Source: Cytophagales bacterium
GTDB lineage: Bacteria; Bacteroidota; Bacteroidia; Cytophagales; Flammeovirgaceae
Assembly (NCBI GenBank): GCA_025056215.1
Contig: JANWWC010000001.1
Coordinates: 372,001-436,000 of the forward strand
Reading direction: 5' to 3'
DNA: 64,000 nt
Shown: one piece after another, positions 1-8,660 of the stretch
How the letters are laid out: each line of letters starts with the position of its first letter
Numbering within the stretch: position 1 is the stretch's first letter
Notes under the pieces: model-generated
What the model saw: only the letters and a program-made list of their open reading frames with translations
Told to the model about the DNA's origin: nothing
The model's database searches: none
Program-made: the position numbers and the translations under genes

Positions 1-2238
1 GAGAATAACGGTCTGACAAGTTTAGTCAGAGGAGTGTTCGTACATAACAACGATATTTTTATTACCACAGCACGCCGAGGAAGCTATCACCTTCAAGGAC
101 AACAATTCAAATTACTCCGAAAAACAGCTGACGAAAATAATTTTGGACAAGCATGGAGAGTGATAAAATTTTCGCCTTCAGAGGGCGAAGAGCAGTTGTT
201 ATTAGGGACTTCGTACGGTGTGTTTCGCATTACTCCTGTAGCCAATCTTAAAAAATCTGCTACTAAAGTAGTATTCGATTCTACTGAAAAATATTGTTTA
301 GAAGAAATTGCTGCTAACCGAAGTACTTATCGCTTAGTAATAAGAAAGTCAGAACCTTTCCGCGTTTATTTAGGAATGTATAACGGATTATCTTCGCTGA
401 GGTGGGAAAAAAATCAATGGGTAAACGAAGGTATCATCACAGATGAATTAGGAAAAATCACTGAATTATTAGAGGATGCTCAAGGAAACTTATGGTTAGG
501 GACCTCTGCCAACGGAATTATGTGCCTTACAATCGATACTTCTAGAAAAATTCTTCAAAAAAAGATTTTTAATAAAGAAAACGGCTTTAAGTATGCTTAT
601 CCGAGATTTTACAACATCGATGGCGATTTTGTAGTAGGAACTTCCGATGGTTTGTTATTCTACAACTTCAACACCGAAAGTTTTGAGCCTTACACGAAAT
701 TCGGAAAAGAATTTGAAGCAAAAACCAACGGACGTGCAACTGAAATTATCTGTCCTGACGGAAAAGGAAATTATTGGATTTCAGGAACAGATATGATTTT
801 AGGGTCTCCTCTCTACTTACAAAAAAACGAAAAAGGATTTTCGGCAACTGCTCTTCCTTTTCATAGGTTGCCTCTTATGAAAATTGAACAAATTTTCCAA
901 CATCCAGAAGGTTCTATTTGGATTTGTGGGTCGAATGGTTTGTACATTTACAACACTTTAGATTCGATGTTTCAGCGATCTCCTCAAATCTCAATTCGTA
1001 AAATTGAAATAGGAAAAGACTCTACTCTCTACATGGGTGCTGGTATCAATTCCTCTTTAACACAACTCAGTTACAACTTTAATCGAATTGTTTTCGAATA
1101 TTCTTCGCCTTTTTTCATCGAAGAACATAAAAATCAGTATAGCTATCGCTTGCTCGGCGATAACGATGAATGGTCAGCCTGGACCACACAAACTCGCAAA
1201 GAATATACGAATCTTTTTGAAGGAAATTATACGTTTCAAGTAAAAGCTAAAAATATTTATGGAGTTGAAACTCCCATAGCAGAGTATCACTTCAGAATAC
1301 TTCCTCCTCCTTATCGTTCCTTGTGGGCTTATCTCTTTTACACAACGTTGGTAATTATTTCAATTGTTGGTATTGTGAAGGTTTATTCTTATAAACTCTT
1401 AAAGGATAAAGAACGCTTAGAAAAAATCATCGAACAAAGAACTTCAGAAATTGCGCGGCAAAAACAAATTATTGAAGAAAAAAATCAAGATATTACTGCG
1501 AGCATTCGTTATGCAGAAAGGATTCAGAAGGCTATTCTTCCACAACCAGATTTTTTGAGTAGCTTGTTTACAGAACATTTCGTTATCTACAAACCTCGCG
1601 ACATTGTGAGCGGAGATTTTTATTTCTGCGTGCAACACGAACAAAAAGTAATTCTTGCAGCAGCTGATTGTACAGGACACGGCGTGCCAGGAGCTCTTAT
1701 GAGTATGATTGGAGTTGGGCTACTCAATCAAATCATTTTTGAAAAAGATATTACAGATGCATCAGAAATTTTGCTGAGTCTTCATAAAGGCATTCTCAAT
1801 ACGCTACAACAAGCAAATACTCACAACCAAGATGGAATGGATATTGCCATTTGTGTTTGGGATAAAAATCATAATATTATTGAATATGCTGGAGCCAAGA
1901 ATCCACTTGTAATAATCGAAAATGAAACAATTTCTTTACTTAAGGGAGATCCTTTAGGAATTGGAGGGCTCAGTCAAAAAGAAAGAACTTTCACAAAACA
2001 CACCGTATCTATTTCTCTCGAAAAACGATTTTATATTTTTTCCGATGGATTTCAGGACCAATTCGGCGGAAAAGATAACAAAAAGCTTACTTCTAAAAAT
2101 TTTCGCAATCAACTTCTTGTATTGGCTAACCTTCCAATGAAGCAACAAAAGGAAAGCCTAGAAACGTTTTTAAGCGAATGGAAAGGTAAAAACGAGCAAA
2201 ATGACGATATATTAGTAATAGGATTTCGCATTGGATAG
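1..2238 (+). CDS. Membrane sensor with Reg_prop propeller, Y_Y_Y domain and SpoIIE/PP2C phosphatase (5' truncated)
   Basis: The reading frame is open from base 1, so the true start lies outside the window; 745 codons are visible. The N-terminal part shows beta-propeller repeats typical of Reg_prop sensors (WLGTS, YNGLSSL, WICGSNGLYIYN). A Y_Y_Y domain follows at about visible residues 360-440 (YSYRLLGDNDEWS), then one membrane helix (about 440-464), a short coiled coil, and a SpoIIE-type serine/threonine phosphatase from about 505. The phosphatase carries the expected acidic metal motifs SGDFYF, ADCTGHGVPGALMS, SDGFQDQFGG and a terminal NDDILV. Known relatives sense a periplasmic signal and dephosphorylate an anti-sigma-factor antagonist. 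The partner is not visible here. The gene ends 88 nt before the convergent transpeptidase gene. Domain calls are solid; the ligand is unknown. Confidence 0.85.
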   Translation, partial: ENNGLTSLVRGVFVHNNDIFITTARRGSYHLQGQQFKLLRKTADENNFGQAWRVIKFSPSEGEEQLLLGTSYGVFRITPVANLKKSATKVVFDSTEKYCLEEIAANRSTYRLVIRKSEPFRVYLGMYNGLSSLRWEKNQWVNEGIITDELGKITELLEDAQGNLWLGTSANGIMCLTIDTSRKILQKKIFNKENGFKYAYPRFYNIDGDFVVGTSDGLLFYNFNTESFEPYTKFGKEFEAKTNGRATEIICPDGKGNYWISGTDMILGSPLYLQKNEKGFSATALPFHRLPLMKIEQIFQHPEGSIWICGSNGLYIYNTLDSMFQRSPQISIRKIEIGKDSTLYMGAGINSSLTQLSYNFNRIVFEYSSPFFIEEHKNQYSYRLLGDNDEWSAWTTQTRKEYTNLFEGNYTFQVKAKNIYGVETPIAEYHFRILPPPYRSLWAYLFYTTLVIISIVGIVKVYSYKLLKDKERLEKIIEQRTSEIARQKQIIEEKNQDITASIRYAERIQKAILPQPDFLSSLFTEHFVIYKPRDIVSGDFYFCVQHEQKVILAAADCTGHGVPGALMSMIGVGLLNQIIFEKDITDASEILLSLHKGILNTLQQANTHNQDGMDIAICVWDKNHNIIEYAGAKNPLVIIENETISLLKGDPLGIGGLSQKERTFTKHTVSISLEKRFYIFSDGFQDQFGGKDNKKLTSKNFRNQLLVLANLPMKQQKESLETFLSEWKGKNEQNDDILVIGFRIG

Positions 2239-2326
2239 TTTTTCTTTACAACTTAGTTAATTGACTATAAAGTTTTGGAAAATAATTCCTTTAAATTGGA
2301 AAATCTTTTATTACCGATAATTAATT

Positions 2327-4453
2327 CTATCCTAAAACAACAACGATTTGCATTCCTCTTTTGACAGACCTTCCAGCAGGAATCGATTGCTTGAGAACGC
2401 GTCCTTTTCCAATAACGCGAACTTGCATTCCTTTGTTTTCTAGCAAGAAGAGAGCGTCGCGTAATGTCATTCCGCGCACATCTGGAACCACATCACCTGC
2501 ATTTGTGGGAGTATCTGATAAAACAACCGTGTCAGCAGCAGTACTAACTTTTACCCAATCTTGCTCATTTTTATTTTCATAATCTAAATCGAATTCATCG
2601 AGTACGTATTCTATATCTTCTGAATAGCCGGTGGCGGATTTAGGAGCGGAATGATGAGCAACAGAGTCTTTTTGGAGGGGCAAATGAACTCTTTTTATGT
2701 AAATTTTTTGAGCTACTTGTTTAAAAATAGGTGCTGCTACAGAACCCCCATACATACCTCCGATTTTAGGCTCGTCTACTACTACAATACCGCTAAATTT
2801 AGGATTATCTACCGGAAAATATCCACAAAAAGATGTATAATAGCTTTGAGTATAACGTCCGAATTTTAGTTTTTGGGTAGTACCAGTCTTGCCTGCAATG
2901 CTAAACATATTGTTCTGGATCGATTTAGCAGTACCTCTTAAAACAACGCCTTCCATCATCGTTCGTATTTTTTCAAGAGTCTTCTGTGAGCATATCTTTT
3001 CATTGAGTGTGCGTGCAAAAAATCGCTTAATCACTTGGTTCCCTCGCGTAATTTTATTGACAATAATAGGTTGAATCATCTTCCCATTGTTAGCAACAGC
3101 ATTGTAAAAAGTAAGCATTTGTAAAGGAGAAATTTTTACCTCGTATCCGATAGCCAACCAAGGCAAAGAGCAACCGGACCAGCCTTGCCCTTTAGGACGT
3201 GTCACAAAAGGCGTGCCTACTCCCTCCATTTGAAACGGCAAAGGCTGATGAAACTTCCATTTTTCGATGTATTCGATAAGTTTTTCAGGCTTATCTGCAA
3301 AAGTTTTAAAAACAATCTTGGAGACTCCAATATTGGAAGAGCGCTCAAAAACTTCTTGAACTGAAATCATTCCATATCCTACAGGTGTAGCATCTGTCAT
3401 AATGCAATCTTCGTAAAAAAGATACTTTCCATCCCCTGTCTGAACAGAGTCAGTAAGCTCTAAATCTGAGTCTTCTTCGAGAGCTGCCATCATGGTAACA
3501 AGCTTCCAAGTAGACCCTGGTTCTGTAACTCCTTGGCTACCTACAGCGTAGTTATAATCTTCTATATACGTCCCCTCAGACTCTCCTAAATTGACCATGC
3601 ATTTAATTTCACCTGTTTTGACTTCCATAAATATTATACAACCATAATTTGCTTGATGCTTTTCAAGAGCTTCTTTCAAGACTTGATGTGCAAATTCTTG
3701 TATTTCAATATCGAGTGTGGTATGAATATCCATGCCATTCTGAGGTTGTGTAAGAGCATTTCCGCCAACAGGTTTCCAAAACCCTCCTGCAATTTTTTGA
3801 AAAAGAGCTTTTCCATTGGTGCCTGATAGTTCTTTATGAAAACTATACTCGAGTCCTCGCCCTTTGAGAATGTCTGTCGTGTCGTCTTCTAAAATAAATC
3901 CAATGGTACGTCTTGCTAAATCTTCAAAGGGTCGAAATCGTTTTTCAGTTTTTTCCCAAACAATTCCTCCTGTAATTCTTCCTTCTTTTAGAAGAGGCCA
4001 CTGCTCAATCTGTTTTTTTTGTTTATAAGTGACATATTGCTTACTAAGCAACTTATACCTTTTACCTTCTGCACGCGCTTGGCGAAGCTCATTGCTCCAT
4101 TCTAAAGGACTTTTTTCTCTAAAAAAATTCGAAACTAACCAAGCTAACGTATCAACATAAGCATTAAAAAGGTCTTCGGGAGGCGCTACGGGGTCAAATC
4201 CGAGTCTGTAAAATGGGAGAGATGTAGCCAATAAAGTTCCATCGTCGCTAAAAATATTGCCTCGAGTAGCTTTTACATCCATATAACGAAGGGTAGTTTC
4301 CGATGCAATTTTGCGCCATTTGTCTCCTTCTATTAGTTGGATATGAAAAATTTTCACAAGGATGAGAGTTGCAAAAAGCACCATTAAAAGAAAAGCAATT
4401 CGAAGGCGTATTAAAATAGAGGCTCGAATATTCATATGAGACGTATTATTCAA
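2327..4453 (-). CDS. ftsI: Class B penicillin-binding protein (FtsI/PBP3-like transpeptidase) with PASTA domain
   Basis: A 708-residue bitopic peptidoglycan transpeptidase. It has a short cytoplasmic N-terminus, one membrane helix (about 16-38), a PBP dimerisation domain starting at TRGNIFSDDG, and a transpeptidase domain with all three catalytic motifs: S314-T-W-K317, S372-S-N374 and K522-T-G524. One PASTA domain (about 655-708) closes the protein. This architecture is that of the Bacteroidota FtsI, which cross-links septal peptidoglycan. An internal Met7 is an alternative start. Unlike the usual FtsI locus, no mraW, ftsL or murE lies beside it. Upstream on the same strand, 83 nt away, is kdsC, after a lytic transglycosylase gene, so the setting is still cell-envelope. 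It could be a second, sporulation-unrelated SpoVD/FtsI paralogue rather than the essential divisome enzyme. Confidence 0.85.
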   Translation of the reverse strand: MNNTSHMNIRASILIRLRIAFLLMVLFATLILVKIFHIQLIEGDKWRKIASETTLRYMDVKATRGNIFSDDGTLLATSLPFYRLGFDPVAPPEDLFNAYVDTLAWLVSNFFREKSPLEWSNELRQARAEGKRYKLLSKQYVTYKQKKQIEQWPLLKEGRITGGIVWEKTEKRFRPFEDLARRTIGFILEDDTTDILKGRGLEYSFHKELSGTNGKALFQKIAGGFWKPVGGNALTQPQNGMDIHTTLDIEIQEFAHQVLKEALEKHQANYGCIIFMEVKTGEIKCMVNLGESEGTYIEDYNYAVGSQGVTEPGSTWKLVTMMAALEEDSDLELTDSVQTGDGKYLFYEDCIMTDATPVGYGMISVQEVFERSSNIGVSKIVFKTFADKPEKLIEYIEKWKFHQPLPFQMEGVGTPFVTRPKGQGWSGCSLPWLAIGYEVKISPLQMLTFYNAVANNGKMIQPIIVNKITRGNQVIKRFFARTLNEKICSQKTLEKIRTMMEGVVLRGTAKSIQNNMFSIAGKTGTTQKLKFGRYTQSYYTSFCGYFPVDNPKFSGIVVVDEPKIGGMYGGSVAAPIFKQVAQKIYIKRVHLPLQKDSVAHHSAPKSATGYSEDIEYVLDEFDLDYENKNEQDWVKVSTAADTVVLSDTPTNAGDVVPDVRGMTLRDALFLLENKGMQVRVIGKGRVLKQSIPAGRSVKRGMQIVVVLG

Positions 4454-4536
4454 AAAAACCGCTCACTACTAAAATAAACTTTACAATCAACTTTGTTTGG
4501 CAAAAATATTACGCTTCCAATTTTAAATTAGAAACT

Positions 4537-5043
4537 TTAATAAAGTTCAAGAAAAGCTTCCCACAAGTTTTGCGCCTTGAGAATAAACTCACAGACTTCT
4601 CTGAGAACTCCCTTTCCTCCTTGAGCCGATGTAACATAATGCGCAAAAGGCTTAATAGCCTCTGATGCATCTGCGGGCACGACGGCTAATCCACAACGTA
4701 TTAAAATAGCTTTATCGGGGAAATCGTCTCCTATGTAACAAATTTGTTCATCAGAGAGACGATATTTTTTTTTAATTTCTTCGTAAAATTCTATTTTATG
4801 AACACTTCCATGAAAATGGAAATCAAATCCTAATTCCTGGCAACGAAATTGAACTGCTTTTGAATTTCTACCTGTAATTACACCTACTAAAAATCCTAAT
4901 CTCTGCATAGGCTTTACAATAAAGCCATCTTTTACATTAAAAATTTTTAATTCATTGCCTTGATTGTCATAAATAATTTCTCCGTTTGTAAGAACACCGT
5001 CCACATCTGTAATAATTGCTTTGATACAAGAAAGATTTTTCAT
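4537..5043 (-). CDS. kdsC: 3-deoxy-D-manno-octulosonate 8-phosphate phosphatase (KdsC)
   Basis: A 168-residue HAD-superfamily phosphatase with no cap domain, the usual size of KdsC. The nucleophile motif is D13-V-D15-G (TDVDGVLTNG), motif II is in VITGRNS, and motif IV is YIGDDFPD. The C-terminal stretch AQGGKGVLREVCEFIL is characteristic of the family. KdsC removes phosphate from Kdo-8-phosphate, giving Kdo for the lipopolysaccharide inner core. Its start overlaps the stop of the lytic transglycosylase gene by 4 nt (ATGA at 5040-5043 on the minus strand), which implies translational coupling. The cytosolic Kdo step fits the envelope theme of this operon. Confidence 0.92.
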   Translation of the reverse strand: MKNLSCIKAIITDVDGVLTNGEIIYDNQGNELKIFNVKDGFIVKPMQRLGFLVGVITGRNSKAVQFRCQELGFDFHFHGSVHKIEFYEEIKKKYRLSDEQICYIGDDFPDKAILIRCGLAVVPADASEAIKPFAHYVTSAQGGKGVLREVCEFILKAQNLWEAFLELY

Positions 5044-5978
5044 AATATTTCTTCGTCTTCTTCTGATGATTCGTACTGAGGAATTTCAAGAACATACTTT
5101 TGTTCTTCTTTAACAGTTAGCTTATCGCTTCGAAGCCAAGGGTTATGCAACTTAAGCAATTTTAGATTAGTGCCGTGCTCCTTTGCAAAAAGAGCTAAAT
5201 TCGGAATAGATTTGGTTACTTCGATATATCGAACAGGCTCAGGGTAGTATAAACTATTTTTCGAGAGATTGAATCTATATTTTTTAGGGTTTGTCATAAT
5301 TTCTTTATAAGCTAGAATGCGAAAAACATAGCGCGAAGTTTCAGGGTTAAGCGCTAAATCGTAGTAAGAGGTCACCTGTTGTTCTTTGATAGCATTTTCG
5401 ATCCCTTGCATGCCACGGTTATAAGCAGCTGCAGCAAGGGTCCAACTACCAAATTTTTTATACGCCTCTTTTAAGTATTTACAGGCTGCAATAGTAGATT
5501 TTTCTAAATGATACCTTTCATCAATCTCTTCATTAATTACTAGTCCATATCGTATAGCAGTTTCTTCTAAAAGTTGCCAAAAACCAGTGGCTCCTGCTGG
5601 CGAAACGGAATTTGTCAGTTGACTTTCGGCAACCACTAAATACTTAAAATCATCTGGTACCTTTTGTTCTTTGAGAGTCTTTTCAATACGCGGGAACCAT
5701 CTATTGGCTCGTTTAATCACCAAGTAAGTAGAGGAATACCAATAAACATTAATGTAAAGCTCACGGTCAAGTCTTTCACGGACATCACTTTCTTTTAATG
5801 GAACTTTTTCTCCACAAAAATCGAGGTTTTCTGGCAATTCGATATGAAATGTCTCGTATTCTAACCTTTCTTGGGCGGGTAAATTAGAGCGAAAAACAAA
5901 AAACTTATAAATCTCGTACACGATGATGCCTACCACAAGAAAAAGCAATCCAAAGTATTGCCACCGAAACTCCTTCAT
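5040..5978 (-). CDS. Membrane-anchored lytic transglycosylase (SLT domain)
   Basis: A 312-residue protein with an N-terminal membrane anchor (about 9-28) and a soluble goose-lysozyme-like SLT domain (about 105-215). The catalytic glutamate is E118 in VVAESQL, followed by the family motifs SPAGATGFWQL and AAAAYNRG. The C-terminal 60 residues, including HNPWL and YVLEIP, resemble a degenerate LysM-like segment. Enzymes of this family cleave the MurNAc-GlcNAc bond to form 1,6-anhydro-muropeptides, here at the periplasmic face. It overlaps the genes on both sides by 4 nt, so it is translated with the DUF4290 gene and kdsC. MltD-like is the nearest description; I do not assign a symbol. Confidence 0.88.
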   Translation of the reverse strand: MKEFRWQYFGLLFLVVGIIVYEIYKFFVFRSNLPAQERLEYETFHIELPENLDFCGEKVPLKESDVRERLDRELYINVYWYSSTYLVIKRANRWFPRIEKTLKEQKVPDDFKYLVVAESQLTNSVSPAGATGFWQLLEETAIRYGLVINEEIDERYHLEKSTIAACKYLKEAYKKFGSWTLAAAAYNRGMQGIENAIKEQQVTSYYDLALNPETSRYVFRILAYKEIMTNPKKYRFNLSKNSLYYPEPVRYIEVTKSIPNLALFAKEHGTNLKLLKLHNPWLRSDKLTVKEEQKYVLEIPQYESSEEDEEIL

Positions 5979-6700
5979 CGATTTCCATGATTTTTCTTTT
6001 TTTTCTTTTTCTTGTGGCGTTTATTATTAGAACCGTTTTCTTGACGAGGAGTGTGCACGCCTGCATGATTGTGGTTGCGCTCCTTGGCTTCTAAACGCGT
6101 CTCTTGGCTATCGGCTAGAAGATCGTCAGGTACTTCTACTCGCCCATTGACAAGTATTTTCAAATGATTGAGAATAGTAGCATCATCAGTGTGATCTTTA
6201 TTATTCCAAGTGGCATAAAACACCTTCATGGTGCGAGCAATATAAGCCAGTACAGCCTTTCTATTTTCTTCGTCTTCTATAGTAACAGCTTTGTCTATTA
6301 AATTTTCTATGTTTTTGCCATAGTAGCGCATTTTAATTTCCTGCTGTGGATATTCCATTTTCATAGGACGCTGGTTGATAATGCTCCTATCAGGCTTAGG
6401 ATAAGGTCCATCGATGTCTAACTCAAAATCGGACATAATATAAAGATGGTCCCAAATGCGCTGAGGATTATCATGATTTTCTTTTATTGCAGGATTAATA
6501 ATTTTCATCAAATGCAAAAGGGTATGAGCCAATTCCGTCCTCTTTTCTTTGTCTGGCAAAGACGCAATGTAACGCACCAAATTTTGTATATTTCTGCCAT
6601 ATTCCTTCAATGTAAGAGGGGGGCGCTGCGTATTTAATTCCATCTGATGAGACTCTTTCGGATTACCGTGATAAATTTCGGGTGATTCACTCTTTCGCAT
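5975..6700 (-). CDS. DUF4290 family protein
   Basis: A 241-residue protein of the Bacteroidota-specific DUF4290 family, recognised from LNTQRPPLTLKEYGRNIQNL and the repeated YGKNIENL segment. The C-terminal 25 residues are extremely basic (a run of nine lysines after RH), which suggests nucleic-acid or ribosome contact; that is inference. Relatives usually begin just before the NTQR motif, so Met20 (start at 6643) may be the true start rather than the first Met at 6700. No enzymatic motif is visible. It is the first gene of the minus-strand run and overlaps the transglycosylase gene by 4 nt. Function is unknown. Confidence 0.8.
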   Translation of the reverse strand: MRKSESPEIYHGNPKESHQMELNTQRPPLTLKEYGRNIQNLVRYIASLPDKEKRTELAHTLLHLMKIINPAIKENHDNPQRIWDHLYIMSDFELDIDGPYPKPDRSIINQRPMKMEYPQQEIKMRYYGKNIENLIDKAVTIEDEENRKAVLAYIARTMKVFYATWNNKDHTDDATILNHLKILVNGRVEVPDDLLADSQETRLEAKERNHNHAGVHTPRQENGSNNKRHKKKKKKKNHGNR

Positions 6701-6906
6701 ACAACATTTTTACTTTATCTAAGAATTTTTTGGAAAAATACTTCAAACATCCACAAAGAAATTCTTCCTATAAAAGTTTTTAAGGAAAAATGATAAATAT
6801 CACTTCGTTAGAACGAAAATATATCTTATATTGCTTTGCAAATATAGCTTACAAAAAATATTAAAACAATTTAAACGTTTTATATTCTTAAAATCCAACC
6901 TTTATT

Positions 6907-8322
6907 ATGAGAAACATCATTTTTTTTGAGTTGAACGAAGTTCCTTTTAGCATCATAGACTACTATGTTAAAAAATATCCTTCTTCTACTTTAGCGCGCT
7001 TGTTGCCAATCATGGCACAATACGAAACAATCAGTGAAGACGAAGGACACCTCTCTCCTTGGATTACATGGCCGACAGTACATCGAGGAGTTACGAATGC
7101 AAAGCATCGAATCAAAGATTTTGGAGAAGACTTATCAAAACCCGACGCAGAATTTCCTCCTATTTGGAAAATTCTGAAGAAAAATGGTATCTCCACAGGC
7201 GTATTTATGTCTATGCACAGCTATCCCATTCCAGATGATTATCAAGAGTATAGCTTTTATGTACCAGACCCTTTTGCGGGAGATAGCCGAAGTCACCCTG
7301 AAAACATCATTCCATTTCAAAAATTTAATCTAGCGATGTCGCGCAAATCAGGCAGAAATGTAGATACAAGCATCGATTTAAAAGCTGCTTCAGAATTAGC
7401 TTTTGCGCTCCCGAGCTTAGGTATTAAACTCGGAACACTTTCTCAAGTAGCAGCGCAACTGGTTCGGGAACGCACAAAACCTTGGATGAAAACAAGGCGC
7501 AGAACTTATCAGTCTGTTTTAGCATTTGATATCTATCTGAAATTACTTAAAGAAAAAAAACCTCAATTCTCTACTTTCTTTTCCAACCATTGCGCTTCCT
7601 CGATGCACAGGTATTGGGCAGCTGCTTTCCCAGAACAATATGAAAAATACAACCTTGACAAATCGTGGCAAACCACTTATGCAGGTGAAATAGACTTTGT
7701 TATGCATAAAGCAGACGATTTTCTTTCTGCTCTTGTCAATTTCGTAAATCAAAATCCGGAGTACATCTTAGTAGTAGCCAGTAGCATGGGACAAAAAGCT
7801 ACTGAAGCAGAAGAAGTAAAAAGTGAAACTCTCTGCAAAGATTTATCGAAGTGGACCTCTTTCTTAGGACTTTCACCCCATGAATGGGAGCCTCGCGCTG
7901 CTATGCATCCGCAATACAATTTTCAAGTCAAAGTTCGTGAAAAAGTGCAACTTGTCAAGGAAAATCTCAACCAATTGTACATTGCAGGAAAACCTTTGCA
8001 ATATCGAGAAAAAGATGGATTCTTTAGCTTAGATTTAGGACATAGAAATCTTCCCAACAACATCGCTATTTACAAAGGAAAAGAGGTCAAGTTAGAAGAT
8101 TTTGGAGTAACGAATGAAGCTATTGACGATGCCACAGGAAGCACAGCCTATCACGTGCCAGAAGGCTCTTTGCTCATTTATGACTCTCAAAACAAACAAC
8201 CTAAAAAAAGAATCCATGGCATTACTACATGTGCTATTGCTCCGAGCATATTAGAAAATTTCCATCTTCCGATTCCTCAATACATGATAACCCAAAGAAT
8301 TCCAGAAATTGCACACTCTTAA
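6907..8322 (+). CDS. Alkaline-phosphatase-superfamily protein, unusual metal site
   Basis: A 471-residue protein without a signal peptide. The N-terminal FFELNEVP and the TWPTVHRGVT segment match the first strand and the nucleophile loop (Thr in WPT) of the type I phosphodiesterase/alkaline-phosphatase fold. Near the end, YHVPEGSLLIYD and the IAPSILENFHLPIPQYM stretch match the third metal histidine region and the usual C-terminal closure of this superfamily. The position where active members carry S-D-H-G reads VVASSMGQKA, so the second-site Asp-His pair is missing. I recall similar uncharacterised proteins in polysaccharide loci, but this is memory, not a search. Substrate is unknown. A strong terminator follows at once, so it is transcribed alone or as the last gene. 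Confidence 0.6.
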   Translation: MRNIIFFELNEVPFSIIDYYVKKYPSSTLARLLPIMAQYETISEDEGHLSPWITWPTVHRGVTNAKHRIKDFGEDLSKPDAEFPPIWKILKKNGISTGVFMSMHSYPIPDDYQEYSFYVPDPFAGDSRSHPENIIPFQKFNLAMSRKSGRNVDTSIDLKAASELAFALPSLGIKLGTLSQVAAQLVRERTKPWMKTRRRTYQSVLAFDIYLKLLKEKKPQFSTFFSNHCASSMHRYWAAAFPEQYEKYNLDKSWQTTYAGEIDFVMHKADDFLSALVNFVNQNPEYILVVASSMGQKATEAEEVKSETLCKDLSKWTSFLGLSPHEWEPRAAMHPQYNFQVKVREKVQLVKENLNQLYIAGKPLQYREKDGFFSLDLGHRNLPNNIAIYKGKEVKLEDFGVTNEAIDDATGSTAYHVPEGSLLIYDSQNKQPKKRIHGITTCAIAPSILENFHLPIPQYMITQRIPEIAHS

Positions 8323-8328
8323 AATATG

Positions 8329-8361
8329 AAAGCCTCTGCATTCTTTGCAAAGGCTTTTTTT
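8329..8361 (+). terminator. Rho-independent terminator after the phosphatase-superfamily gene
   Basis: A 12-bp stem with one mismatch (8329-8340 pairs with 8346-8357, AAAGCCT at its base), a 5-nt loop and a T run. It begins 7 nt after the stop codon. Confidence 0.85.
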
Positions 8362-8423
8362 AACTTCAAACATTACATTATAACCTTTCTTTTGTGCTAC
8401 AAACAAAAATAAGTTTAAATTAT

Positions 8424-8561
8424 TTAATAAAAATCAGCTAATAAAAATCCGAACAACTTGCGCATATAAACCTGTTCGATGCTTTTAAATGTTCTGGTAG
8501 TACCCTTCTTAAGCAATTCGATTAAACCTTGCCGAATACCTACAGAATTATAATTGCGGGA
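8424..8561 (-). pseudogene. Possible gene remnant (45 codons, no start)
   Basis: On the minus strand an open frame of 45 codons runs between a TAG and a TAA. It reads like natural protein, ending in SIEQVYMRKLFGFLLADFY and preceded by GIRQGLIELLKKGTTR. There is no start codon at its head. It lies in the 337-nt gap before gyrA. I do not recognise the family. It may be the tail of a decayed gene or a chance open frame. Confidence 0.25.
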
Positions 8562-8599
8562 CTAGTTTTTTTTAAACTCGAGAGTTTACAAAATGTCTT

Positions 8600-8630
8600 T
8601 TTGGTGTAACATTTAATATGTGTAAATTGC
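8600..8630 (+). promoter_or_regulatory. Putative Bacteroidota-type promoter of gyrA
   Basis: TTTG at 8600-8603 is followed after 19 nt by TAAATTGC at 8623-8630, matching four of six fixed bases of the -7 element TAnnTTTG. It lies 30 nt upstream of the gyrA ATG. Confidence 0.4.
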
Positions 8631-8660
8631 AGCGCTATTTTGATTAGGAAAAAAAAGAGA

